DNA of 64,000 bases from Flavobacteriales bacterium (GTDB lineage Bacteria > Bacteroidota > Bacteroidia > Flavobacteriales_C > GCA-002722245): assembly GCA_023251095.1 (NCBI GenBank), contig JAHEZL010000015.1, positions 49,803 to 113,802 on the forward strand, in the 5' to 3' direction. The translations under genes and the position numbers were made by a program. The stretch's first letter is position 1, and every line of letters begins with the position of its first letter. Below, in pieces: positions 55,908 to 64,000 of this stretch. The notes under the pieces are model-generated. The model was given only the letters and a program-made list of their open reading frames with translations. It did no database searches and was not told where the DNA came from.

Positions 55908-56185
55908 ATGAGGATTGTAAGTGAATAGCCTTATTTGCTCGATTAATTGATGAAAAAAGCAGATGAATTAGCATTTTAATTTTTAATTCTCATAAATGTG
56001 CCTTACCTTAGGTTTGTTGTTGTTTTTTATATCGCTACTGTTGAACAATAACCTACTGCTAACGCTCACATTATCAACTGGCCATTCGGCTGGTTTAGAA
56101 ATTACATAGCAGTCGGTTTTATTCAATTTTTGTAGTGCTCAGAAAGCGCAATGATTGGGAGGGAATCATACAAATTACTGCGGCT

Positions 56186-59100
56186 ATGAATAATTTTAAA
56201 AGTTTATTACTACTAGGTTTATTATTTCTATTTGCATTTCATTCGAATGCGCAAACCTGTGTAGCTGTCTCTGCTAATCAACCCTGGACTTATCCTGCTC
56301 ATAACAATTGGTTTTTCGCCGCCGGAAACGGATGGACGGGTCAAACTTATAAATGGGCTCCTGTATTGCCGGGTGCGCTCGCTCCCGCCCTTACTACTCA
56401 AGGTACGGTGGGTACCAATGCTGTAACAACATATGAAGGATCTACTGCCATTAGTGATGACAATGGTAATTTGTTGTTTTTTGCTAACGGAAGAAAATTA
56501 TGGGACGCAACTGGTGCGCTGAAATATACGGGATTGTTAACGGGAAATGAGGGTGGATTAACAGGGTTTAACGGTAGCGCTTGTCAGGGTGTAATTACTG
56601 TCCGACATCCATTGACTCCCAATAAATATTACATATTTACAACAGATGACGCCAACCAGGGCGCTACTGTAGGATTTAATTATTTTGTTTTTGATCAAAC
56701 CGGAACCAATATAGCTCCTCTCGGAGCTAATCGTTTAGGTGCATACAGAACAATGGAAGGTGTTGCCGCAACCCGTCATGCCAATGGGATAGATGTTTGG
56801 ATCACAGTTTATGAATCAGGATCTAATAATTTCAATTCTTATTTATTAACCTGTGCTGGATTAAATACTGTACCGGTTGTTTCAGCGGTTGCACCTATGC
56901 TTAATGTGGCTAACGAAGAACGTGGCGGATTGGCCTTTTCATGGGACAGTAAACGCTTTGCGCAAGTTCATCCTAACTCTACCGGTGGGAATAGCGATAA
57001 GGAAGTTTCAGTGTATGATTTTGATAATACTACCGGAGTTATTTCCAATCCTCTTCATATCTCTTCTGTATTGGCGAATGAATTTCCGTACGATGTACTT
57101 TTTTCTCCCGATAACTCAAAATTGTATTATTCCACAAACACAGGACAGGTTGGATATTATGATCTTACTTCGGGAGTGGCGGCTACTATTTTAACTACTC
57201 AAACTTTCCTTACTATTGCAGCAGCCAGTACTCATGCGGCTTTGGAGATAGGGCCCGATGGAAATTTATATCAGGCCAATGGAGGAAATGGATTACCTAT
57301 GCGACAAATTGCCGGTAACTTAAACGCAGGCGGAGCCGGTGCTTTTGTACTTTCTGCTGTAGCCGGTACCGAAACTTCTAAAGGACTTCCTTCCATGTAT
57401 TTACCTCCGCAGGATTATTTAAATATTCCTGCTGCCGGACCAATTTGTAACACCAGCGGTACAACACTCAACTTAACTGCCAATTGGTTGTGTGCCGGAA
57501 CAAATGCCGAAGATCCTATAGGAAATTTAACCGGTTGGAGCGGTACAGGTATTACTGATGCAGCCAATGGAATTTTTGATCCTACCGGTCTTGCTGCCGG
57601 TCCTTATGTGATTACTTATACCTACAATGCGGCTTGTGTTACGGTAACCGGAACAGTTACCATTACCGTTACCACATGTGCTCCATGCGCTGATACTACT
57701 CTTGCTGCTTCTATCCCTAATATTTGTACAGGTGCAGGAACTTTTGATTTAGATGCTTATAAAGGAACATCAGCAGCAGGAACATGGTCTATTTTTACTG
57801 GTCCGGCCGGATATTCTGCAACTATAGCCGGTGATGGCCATACTTTTAATTTCAATAATACAACAGGTGGTACTTATACTGTGCGACACTCTTTAACCGT
57901 TGTTGGTTCGGGTTGTCCGCCTTTTGCCGCCAGATCATTTACAATTTACTCCTCAACTGTTGGAGGGACTGTAACTGCAGATGCGAATGTGTGTTCGGGA
58001 ACTAACTCAGGAACACTTACTCTTGCAGGAAATATCGGATCTGTGACAGGTTGGGAAAGTTCAACAGATAATTTTTCAACTACAACTCCGATTGCAAATA
58101 TTACTACATCTCAAACATATACTAATATTACAACTACTACTAAATACAGAGCAATAGTACAATCCGGAACCTGTGTTGCTGCAAATTCAGGCGCAGCCAC
58201 CATTACTGTTGATCCGGTTTCTGTTGGCGGAACGGTAACAGCTGATGCAACAGTTTGTTCGGGAACCAATTCAGGAACTTTGACTCTTGCAGGAAATACA
58301 GGAGCCATCACAGGTTGGGAAAGTTCAACAGATAATTTTTCAACTACAACTCCGATTGCTAATATTACAGCTTCTCAAACATACACCAACCTTACTGTTA
58401 CCACACAATACAGAGCTATAGTAAAATCGGGGGCTTGTTCTTCAGCAAATTCAGGTGCAGCAACAATTGCGGTTGATCCTGTTTCTGTTGGTGGGGCCGT
58501 TACTGCTGATGCAACGGTTTGTTCGGGAACCAATTCAGGCACCTTGACTCTTGCAGGAAACACAGGTGCAATCACAGGTTGGGAAAGTTCAACGGATAAT
58601 TTCTCAACTACTACTCCGATTGCAAATGTTACGACCTCTCAAACGTATACCAATATTACAACTACAACCAAATACAGAGCGATAGTCCAATCCGGAATTT
58701 GTGCTGCTGCAAATTCAGGCGCAGCAACAATTACCGTAGATCCAGTTTCTGTGGGAGGCACAGTAACTGCAGATGCTACAGTTTGTTCAGGAACCAATTC
58801 AGGCACCTTGACTCTGGCAGGGAATACAGGCGCCATCATGGGCTGGGAAAGTTCAACGGATAATTTTTCAACTGCTACTCCGATTGTAAATGTTACTGCT
58901 TCTCAAACATACACCAACCTTACTGTTACTACTCAATACCGAGCGATAGTGAAATCAGGAACTTGTGCTGCCGACAATGCTGTTGCCGCAACAATTACCG
59001 TAAATGCTTTACCAACACCTGTTGTAGCGAATGCTACCATATGTTCGGGAGATCCCGCAGCAACTTTTGATGCAGGGGTTTATGCTTCTTATGTATGGAG

Positions 59101-60211
59101 CGATAAAGGAACAGGAACAGCGCAAACAACTACCGGTACTTTAGCCGGAAATTATACTGTTGAAGTAACGGATGGCAATGGATGTAAAGCAAGTGCAACA
59201 GGAGTACTGACTGTAAATGCTTTGCCTGTTGTATCACTGGCTGATACTTCTGTTTGTCCGGGAGGAGCAATTACTTTAGCGCCTTCACCCGCTGTGTGGG
59301 CTGCGTACGAATGGAATTCGAATCCATTATTAACTTCTTCAACCTTATCTTATAACTTACCAAACACTACAGTAACGGTAAAAGTTCAGGATGGAAACGG
59401 ATGTTTTAATACCGCTTCGGCCACTATAGCTTTAGGAGATACTTTACATGTTGATTTCGGTGGGGATAAAGAAATTTGTTCTTACGCTTCACTTACTCTG
59501 GATGCAGGGCAATACGGTCCGTTTGCAGCTCCCGTGGTTTACACCTGGGACAATGTGGTGGGAACTTCTACAAAAACAGTTAATCAATCGGGATCATACG
59601 GTGTAACAGTGATGGATGGAAGAGGATGTATGGGAAGCGATACGGCACAGGTGACTGTTCATGCAGCTCCTACTGTAAGTTTAGGCAATGATACTACAGT
59701 ATGTTTTACCGGACATGAAATATGGACAGGTTTTGTTCCTAATACTTATTCAAGTATACTTTGGTCAACAGGTTCTCAGGTGGATAGCGCTTCTGTTGAT
59801 GCCATAGGAAATGTATGGGTAGCCGTAAGCAATCAATTCAATTGTGTGGCTGCCGATACTATACATGTTGGAGAATTTTGTAAACCCACACCACTTTGTT
59901 TTCCTGATGTCATTACACCAAATACCGACGGATCAAATGATGTTTTTTCACCTTGTTTAGGCAACTATGTAAAAATTGATAACGGAAATTATAAAGGTGT
60001 AATTGACAATATTGTTTGGGTGGATTTTGTAGTGTACGACAGATGGGGCATCAAAATGTTCCAGTCGAAAGACATCATTCCAAGCTGGGATGCAACTTTC
60101 CAGGGAGTTCCGGTTACCTCAGGCACTTATTATTATATAGTTCACTATAAAGATTCTTCTAAAGCGGCTTACGAACACACAGGATATATCACTGTGGTGA
60201 CCAATCAGTAA
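56186..60211 (+). CDS. Giant secreted propeller and repeat protein with gliding-type C-terminal domain
   Basis: 1,341 residues from the ATG at 56186, preferred over the earlier frame opening because it gives the signal peptide MNNFKSLLLLGLLFLFAFHS. Residues about 20-420 look like a WD40-type propeller (FSWDSKRFAQVHPNSTGG, FSPDNSKLYYSTNTGQVGYY). An Ig-like region follows, then four repeats of 88 residues (about 591-942), further Ig/PKD-like modules, and a gliding motility-associated C-terminal domain (CFPDVITPNTDGSNDVFSP, FVVYDRWGIKMFQS, YITVVTNQ). It should be T9SS cargo and surface-exposed, probably adhesive. The gene has a long upstream spacer of about 280 bases with a TAGGTTTG at 56009-56016 but no matching TTG. 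Confidence 0.9.
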   Translation: MNNFKSLLLLGLLFLFAFHSNAQTCVAVSANQPWTYPAHNNWFFAAGNGWTGQTYKWAPVLPGALAPALTTQGTVGTNAVTTYEGSTAISDDNGNLLFFANGRKLWDATGALKYTGLLTGNEGGLTGFNGSACQGVITVRHPLTPNKYYIFTTDDANQGATVGFNYFVFDQTGTNIAPLGANRLGAYRTMEGVAATRHANGIDVWITVYESGSNNFNSYLLTCAGLNTVPVVSAVAPMLNVANEERGGLAFSWDSKRFAQVHPNSTGGNSDKEVSVYDFDNTTGVISNPLHISSVLANEFPYDVLFSPDNSKLYYSTNTGQVGYYDLTSGVAATILTTQTFLTIAAASTHAALEIGPDGNLYQANGGNGLPMRQIAGNLNAGGAGAFVLSAVAGTETSKGLPSMYLPPQDYLNIPAAGPICNTSGTTLNLTANWLCAGTNAEDPIGNLTGWSGTGITDAANGIFDPTGLAAGPYVITYTYNAACVTVTGTVTITVTTCAPCADTTLAASIPNICTGAGTFDLDAYKGTSAAGTWSIFTGPAGYSATIAGDGHTFNFNNTTGGTYTVRHSLTVVGSGCPPFAARSFTIYSSTVGGTVTADANVCSGTNSGTLTLAGNIGSVTGWESSTDNFSTTTPIANITTSQTYTNITTTTKYRAIVQSGTCVAANSGAATITVDPVSVGGTVTADATVCSGTNSGTLTLAGNTGAITGWESSTDNFSTTTPIANITASQTYTNLTVTTQYRAIVKSGACSSANSGAATIAVDPVSVGGAVTADATVCSGTNSGTLTLAGNTGAITGWESSTDNFSTTTPIANVTTSQTYTNITTTTKYRAIVQSGICAAANSGAATITVDPVSVGGTVTADATVCSGTNSGTLTLAGNTGAIMGWESSTDNFSTATPIVNVTASQTYTNLTVTTQYRAIVKSGTCAADNAVAATITVNALPTPVVANATICSGDPAATFDAGVYASYVWSDKGTGTAQTTTGTLAGNYTVEVTDGNGCKASATGVLTVNALPVVSLADTSVCPGGAITLAPSPAVWAAYEWNSNPLLTSSTLSYNLPNTTVTVKVQDGNGCFNTASATIALGDTLHVDFGGDKEICSYASLTLDAGQYGPFAAPVVYTWDNVVGTSTKTVNQSGSYGVTVMDGRGCMGSDTAQVTVHAAPTVSLGNDTTVCFTGHEIWTGFVPNTYSSILWSTGSQVDSASVDAIGNVWVAVSNQFNCVAADTIHVGEFCKPTPLCFPDVITPNTDGSNDVFSPCLGNYVKIDNGNYKGVIDNIVWVDFVVYDRWGIKMFQSKDIIPSWDATFQGVPVTSGTYYYIVHYKDSSKAAYEHTGYITVVTNQ
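57956..59011 (+). repeat. Four tandem 264-base (88-residue) coding repeats
   Basis: Units begin at 57956, 58220, 58484 and 58748. Each starts (S/T)VGGxVTADAxVCSGTNSG and contains GWESSTDNFST. Units 1 and 3 share NITTTTKYRAIVQSG, whereas 2 and 4 share NLTVTTQYRAIVKSG, showing a higher-order 528-base period. The last unit diverges at its end. Confidence 0.92.
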
Positions 60212-60227
60212 TTTCAAAAGCTTTTAA

Positions 60228-60266
60228 AAAAAACGGCGATAACCAATGTTATTGCCGTTTTTTTTG
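60228..60266 (+). terminator. Terminator after the giant repeat-protein gene
   Basis: AACGGCGATAAC pairs with GTTATTGCCGTT (one mismatch) around a CAAT loop, with A residues before and eight T after. Confidence 0.85.
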
Positions 60267-60284
60267 CTGTTTAGCGTATCTTTG
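60252..60284 (+). promoter_or_regulatory. Promoter of the 60300 gene pair
   Basis: TTG at 60252-60254, 22-base spacer and TATCTTTG at 60277-60284, 15 bases before the ATG at 60300. The TTG lies within the preceding terminator. Confidence 0.55.
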
Positions 60285-60299
60285 AAAAAAATAAAATAC

Positions 60300-60671
60300 A
60301 TGAAGGCAAAAATTCTGATCAATTCCGGTGAACATTCTTTCTCTTCCGATCCTTCCGAAGAAGTAAATACAATAACTACAAAAGACGAAGCTGTTTTTAA
60401 ATTGTCCTTGTTTGATGCAGAAGGTAACGCTGAAGTTTTTGAAATCCCGAATTGTACCATCATCACTGTTGAAGGAAAAAAATTCAAAGAAGAAATTGTG
60501 ATTTCAAAATCATTAATTGATTGTTTGGAGCGTGAAACAGAAGGTGATGAAGAAACCGTTCATGTTGAATTATTGCCCGAAATAGCCATCTGGGATGCCG
60601 GTTTTGCACAAGGGTTTTTCTTTGATTTGAAAGATGTTCCTTCGGCAATAAAAGATATCGAATTAAAATAA
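60300..60671 (+). CDS. Small acidic protein of unknown function
   Basis: 123 residues from the ATG at 60300. The frame is open 54 bases further upstream, but those codons overlap the terminator and promoter. It is acidic, without signal peptide, and has a beta-rich start (MKAKILINSGEHSFSSDPSE) and the Asp/Glu-rich ERETEGDEETVHVELLPEIA. I do not recognise it. It is followed after 8 bases by the MazG-like gene, so the two are cotranscribed and possibly functionally linked. Confidence 0.75.
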   Translation: MKAKILINSGEHSFSSDPSEEVNTITTKDEAVFKLSLFDAEGNAEVFEIPNCTIITVEGKKFKEEIVISKSLIDCLERETEGDEETVHVELLPEIAIWDAGFAQGFFFDLKDVPSAIKDIELK

Positions 60672-60679
60672 TTCAGCTT

Positions 60680-61072
60680 ATGTCCTTACTCGATAATATC
60701 AATAAAGTAAAAGTTTTTCACGAGGCTTTTAAAATTCAAAACAATGAAGCGCCAACCACTCAACTCACAAAAGATGAAATCCTTTTGCGTTATACTTTGT
60801 TGAGAGAAGAAAATGAAGAATATCTGGAAGCCGCAAACAATGGTGACATTGTAGAAATTGCAGATGCCTTGGGTGATCAGTTGTATATTTTGTTTGGTAC
60901 CATTTTGAAACACGGCTTGCAATACAAAATAGAAGAAGTGTTCAATGAAATTCAAAGAAGCAACATGTCGAAACTGGATGCTTCCGGACAACCCATTTAC
61001 CGCGAAGACGGTAAAGTGATGAAGGGCCCGAATTATTTTCGTCCCGACATCAAAAGCATTTTAGAAAAATAA
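60680..61072 (+). CDS. MazG-like nucleoside triphosphate pyrophosphohydrolase
   Basis: 130 residues of the all-alpha NTP-PPase superfamily. The metal-binding motif is seen as REENEEYLEAA followed by EIADALGDQLYILFG, the ExxE...ExxD pattern. The C-terminal part YREDGKVMKGPNYFRPDI is typical of the phage- and Bacteroidota-type single-domain members. They hydrolyse NTPs or dNTPs to monophosphates, in nucleotide-pool cleaning. It is the second gene of a two-gene unit with an unknown acidic protein. Confidence 0.88.
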   Translation: MSLLDNINKVKVFHEAFKIQNNEAPTTQLTKDEILLRYTLLREENEEYLEAANNGDIVEIADALGDQLYILFGTILKHGLQYKIEEVFNEIQRSNMSKLDASGQPIYREDGKVMKGPNYFRPDIKSILEK

Positions 61073-61086
61073 AAATTTCCCGCAGA

Positions 61087-61131
61087 TCCCACAGATGCTC
61101 ACAGATACAGCTTCTGTGAAAATCTGTGGGA
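61087..61131. repeat. Interspersed palindromic sequence after the MazG-like gene
   Basis: TCCCACAGAT (61087-61096) pairs with ATCTGTGGGA (61122-61131), and within it CACAGA (61100-61105) with TCTGTG (61113-61118). It resembles the 'cgcagat' type of short repeat common in Bacteroidota and could help end transcription. Confidence 0.6.
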
Positions 61132-61297
61132 AATTAATTTCCTGAGAAATTTCTCCCGGAGTTATCAACCGACTTCCTTTTTTTGTTCGTAAAAACACGT
61201 AGTTTTAAGGCAACGTCGACCCCTTCCATTCGTATATTATAGCATAGTAATTGATAGTACATCAGCACACTTGGTGATTAACTAAAAATACATTGGT

Positions 61298-61546
61298 ATG
61301 GAAGACTTCAATTTAAACTACAAATACAGATACCCGAGAATAGAATTCAGTAATGGTATCAAAATATTCGGCGTTATATGGGCGATCTATAACAACAAGC
61401 AACACAAAATGGATTACTATTTTGCCGACTCCAGTGAACTGCGAAAACTCAATCAATCCAATCCTGCAATTTTATTGGAAGGAATAAGAAAGCTGAAACA
61501 CATCTTTAGAAAAGAAGATATCATAGCAGTGGAGTATCTGAATTAG
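61298..61546 (+). CDS. Small hypothetical protein
   Basis: 82 residues, no signal peptide: MEDFNLNYKYRYPRIEFSNG, then a short beta and helical segment ending RKEDIIAVEYLN. The residue pattern (aromatic-rich, KIFGVIWAIY) suggests a compact alpha/beta domain. Family not recognised. It stands between the MazG-like gene and a two-component system with spacers of 225 and 79 bases, so it may be independently expressed or linked to the kinase. No clear -7 element is seen. Confidence 0.65.
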   Translation: MEDFNLNYKYRYPRIEFSNGIKIFGVIWAIYNNKQHKMDYYFADSSELRKLNQSNPAILLEGIRKLKHIFRKEDIIAVEYLN

Positions 61547-61625
61547 GATTACAATTCCTAATTATTGTTAAGCTCTTTCCCCTGCTGATCCTTTACAGTA
61601 CATTTACTGCACAACCGAATTATTC

Positions 61626-63182
61626 GTGAAAAAGCAGTACATCAAAACATTGGTTTTAGTTATGGCCATAGCGCTGGTTGGCCTCAGTTCTATTCAGATT
61701 TACTGGGTTCACAATGCAATGGGAATTAAGGAGCAACAATTTCAGGAAAATGTTGCCCGCGCCTTATACAATGTGGTGTATAAAACCGAAAAAATTGAAG
61801 CAGCCAATTACATTAAAAACCACCGACTGAGCGGAATGGCCGTTGGCGATATGTCGGCACTCATCATTGATGCCACAGGAGCTACCGATACCTGTTGTTT
61901 TGATTTCCCCGCATCTAAAAATATTAAAGGAGATGTCTCCGAATATATCACCGCCGATGGAACGGTTATCAGAAGAAGCCGGAGTCAGGTAGTGACTCAA
62001 TGTTTAAAAGATAAAAACAGCGCTTCCTTTACCAGTGGAAGTGTGGAAGCAGTGTTTGATCAATTTGCAAAAAAATCAAATATGGTTACCGATATCATCA
62101 ACGATTTGATGAACATGCAAAAATTGAAAGTGGAAGAAAGGATAGATCCGGAAATCATAAAATTATTGTTAGAAGAAGAATTTTTACATGAAGGCATCAA
62201 CACCGAATTTCATTATGGCGTGGTTTCTCAGGCACATGGTGTGCTGTTGAGAGAGAAACTGGCGAAGGATGATAATTTGTTTTCCACGCCCTATAAAATC
62301 AAGATGTTTCCCGGAGAGTTCTCCATGTATCCAAGTTACCTGAGCGTTTATTTTCCACGCGAAAAAGGATTTTTATTAAAGTCGATGAGTGGTGTAATGT
62401 TCATTTCCGCAATCTTTATTGCAGCTATTGTTTTTGTTTTCTGGTACAGTTTAAACATCATTTTAAATCAGAAAAAATTAGCCATCGTGAAAAATGATTT
62501 CATCAATAACATGACGCACGAATTAAAAACACCCATCTCTACCATTTCCTTGGCCTGTGAGGTTTTAAAAGATAAGGATATTCCAAAAAACCAGGAACGA
62601 TTGGATCATTACGTGGAAGTGATCAATGAAGAAAATAAACGCCTGGGGGTGCTCGTGGAAAATGTATTGCAGTCGGCAGTGTGGGATCGTCCCGATTTCA
62701 AACTCAATAAAATTGAGTTGGATGTTCATCAGTTAATTCAACAAGTGGTAGACAGAAGTCATATTCAACTCGATGCTCAGCAAGGAGAAATTCACACTGA
62801 TTTAACAGCAACCAATCCTCTGCTGGAAGTAGACAGAATCCATTTCACTAATGTGTTGTACAATTTAATTGACAATGCCATTAAGTATTGCAAAGAGAAA
62901 CCATCTATTCAAATTGCTACCAGAAATGTGGAGGGTGGAATGGTTATTAGTGTAAGTGACAATGGAATAGGGATCAGTAAAGAAGATCAGAAAAAAATAT
63001 TTGAAAAACTCTACCGTGTTCCAACAGGGAACTTGCACGATGTGAAAGGTTTCGGACTAGGTTTAAGCTACGTGAAAGCCATCGTGGATCAGCACAGCGG
63101 AGAAATTCAGGTGAAAAGTCAATTGAATCAGGGAACAACATTTAGCATATTCATTCCAAAAAACAAAAACTATGAGCACTGA
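61626..63182 (+). CDS. Sensor histidine kinase (RprX-like)
   Basis: 518 residues with a GTG start at 61626, which gives the membrane helix LVLVMAIALVGLSSIQIYW at the very start. A periplasmic sensor of about 225 residues follows, then a second helix (about 257-280), the dimerisation domain with His298 in NNMTHELKTPISTISL, and the ATPase domain (LIDNAIKYC, VSDNGIGISKEDQ, FEKLYR, VKGFGLGLSYVK). The short first segment SSIQIYWVHNAM resembles RprX-type kinases of Bacteroidota. The end overlaps the response-regulator gene by 11 bases, so the pair is coupled. The signal is unknown. Confidence 0.94.
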   Translation: MKKQYIKTLVLVMAIALVGLSSIQIYWVHNAMGIKEQQFQENVARALYNVVYKTEKIEAANYIKNHRLSGMAVGDMSALIIDATGATDTCCFDFPASKNIKGDVSEYITADGTVIRRSRSQVVTQCLKDKNSASFTSGSVEAVFDQFAKKSNMVTDIINDLMNMQKLKVEERIDPEIIKLLLEEEFLHEGINTEFHYGVVSQAHGVLLREKLAKDDNLFSTPYKIKMFPGEFSMYPSYLSVYFPREKGFLLKSMSGVMFISAIFIAAIVFVFWYSLNIILNQKKLAIVKNDFINNMTHELKTPISTISLACEVLKDKDIPKNQERLDHYVEVINEENKRLGVLVENVLQSAVWDRPDFKLNKIELDVHQLIQQVVDRSHIQLDAQQGEIHTDLTATNPLLEVDRIHFTNVLYNLIDNAIKYCKEKPSIQIATRNVEGGMVISVSDNGIGISKEDQKKIFEKLYRVPTGNLHDVKGFGLGLSYVKAIVDQHSGEIQVKSQLNQGTTFSIFIPKNKNYEH

Positions 63183-63867
63183 AAAAATTAAAATTTTATT
63201 AGTCGAGGACGATAAAAATTTGGGTAATCTTTTGAAAGATTATTTAGTAGCAAAAGGGTATGATACTACGTTGGAAGTTGACGGTGATAAGGGTATTAAA
63301 GCCTTTTTGCAAAACAAATACGACATGTGCGTATTGGATATTATGATGCCCATCAAAGATGGATTTACGGTGGCCAAAGAAATTCGTAATACCGATAAAC
63401 AGATCCCTATTATTTTCTTAACTGCCCGCTCTTTAAAAGAAGATAAACTGGAAGGTTTCCGTTCAGGTGCCGATGATTATATCACTAAGCCTTTCACCAT
63501 GGAAGAGCTTTCTGCCCGTATTCAGGCGGTATTGAGAAGAACCACCGGCGGAGTACAAAACACGGAGAAAAAACATTTCGATATCGGAAAATATCACTTC
63601 GATTACGATCATCAATTGCTGAAAGGTCCGGCCGGAGAAAGTAAATTAACCAGCAAGGAATCTGATTTATTAAAAATGTTGTGCGACAATACCAATGCGG
63701 TATTGGAGCGTGGTATTGCTTTAAATCATATTTGGAAGGACGATAGTTATTTCAATGCAAGAAGCATGGATGTGTACATTACTAAATTGAGAAAATATTT
63801 GAAAGATGATTCTACTATTGAGATAGTGAATGTGCATGGACGTGGGTTTAAATTAACGGTGGGGTAA
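63172..63867 (+). CDS. OmpR-family response regulator (RprY-like)
   Basis: 231 residues: a receiver domain with acidic pocket Glu12, Asp13 and Asp14 and phosphorylated Asp56 (VLDIMMPIKDG), Thr in LTARS and Lys in ITKPF, followed by a winged-helix DNA-binding domain (TSKESDLLKMLCDNTNAVL, ARSMDVYITKLRKYL, IVNVHGRGFKL). It is the cognate partner of the kinase whose gene it overlaps. Targets cannot be read from the sequence. It probably controls stress or envelope genes, as RprY does in Bacteroides. Confidence 0.95.
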   Translation: MSTEKIKILLVEDDKNLGNLLKDYLVAKGYDTTLEVDGDKGIKAFLQNKYDMCVLDIMMPIKDGFTVAKEIRNTDKQIPIIFLTARSLKEDKLEGFRSGADDYITKPFTMEELSARIQAVLRRTTGGVQNTEKKHFDIGKYHFDYDHQLLKGPAGESKLTSKESDLLKMLCDNTNAVLERGIALNHIWKDDSYFNARSMDVYITKLRKYLKDDSTIEIVNVHGRGFKLTVG

Positions 63868-64000
63868 ATTATTGGAGTATCGTCATCCTATGTTTGTGCA
63901 AACGAATAAAAATTGATTTGTTCGTAGAATAAACAGAAGGAAAAAGAGAAAGGAGCAAAACAATCAATCGTCATAAGGCAAAAAGCCCGATCGCAATGCT
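63868..64000. other. Spacer to the right edge, possible start of a terminator
   Basis: The last 133 bases have no supported gene. AAAAAGCCCGAT near 63980 could be the left half of a hairpin terminator whose right half lies beyond the window. Confidence 0.4.

Noticed and set aside
58111..58839. Three evenly spaced 66-codon minus-strand frames with near-identical products
   Set aside because: They are the complement of the 264-base coding repeats of the giant secreted protein, so their similarity comes from the repeats.

Overview
The window is chromosomal DNA from a member of the Bacteroidota; I cannot fix the order. The evidence is type IX secretion and gliding genes (two porU, porP/sprF, gldJ), many proteins ending in T9SS sorting or gliding-type C-terminal domains, the long form of IspG, DUF3857/transglutaminase proteins, triple-tyrosine propeller regulators, and promoters of the Bacteroidota type (TAnnTTTG with TTG about 20 bases upstream). 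Base composition is moderately AT-rich. I saw no tRNA, rRNA, CRISPR array, transposase or phage gene.

Layout. 1-12 kb: two tandem porU sortase genes on the minus strand, divergent from porP/sprF, gldJ and murF. 12-17 kb: a minus-strand run of a SprT-like protein, an Omp85-type barrel, manC, fumC and a small barrel protein. 17-23 kb: an mlaE-mlaF lipid transporter pair, a T9SS cargo protein and gcvP. 23-32 kb: housekeeping genes (hemL, an MBL hydrolase, a phosphatase-like protein, gpmI with a histidine kinase, ispG), separated by several unrelated inverted-repeat elements. 32-47 kb: a cysteine desulfurase, then a tight operon (TPR/MORN protein, one active-looking and one inactive-looking transglutaminase-like protein, a cupin, a membrane-anchored propeller/HTH regulator), a GEVED cargo protein and a second copy of the regulator. 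47-60 kb: giant secreted adhesin-like proteins, a GH9 glycoside hydrolase, and between them a 1.1-kb region with three tandem small-RNA genes. 60-64 kb: small proteins, a MazG-like pyrophosphohydrolase and an RprXY-like two-component system.

The most striking item is at 52.2-53.2 kb: three tandem copies of a structured RNA of about 140 nt. Each has its own promoter and downstream terminator. The closing stem shows compensatory base changes between copies, and the core contains a hairpin with a C5-C6 loop. A 14-15 codon open frame also runs through the 5' half of each copy. I do not recognise the family. Other leads are the duplicated porU, the paralogous regulators whose neighbouring secreted-protein genes share promoter motifs at matching distances, an apparent ATA start codon on a lipoprotein gene, and divergent near-leaderless promoters between ispG and the desulfurase gene.

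Functionally, much of the window concerns the cell surface: PorU, PorP and GldJ form part of the machinery that exports and attaches proteins carrying C-terminal sorting domains, and at least five such proteins are encoded here.
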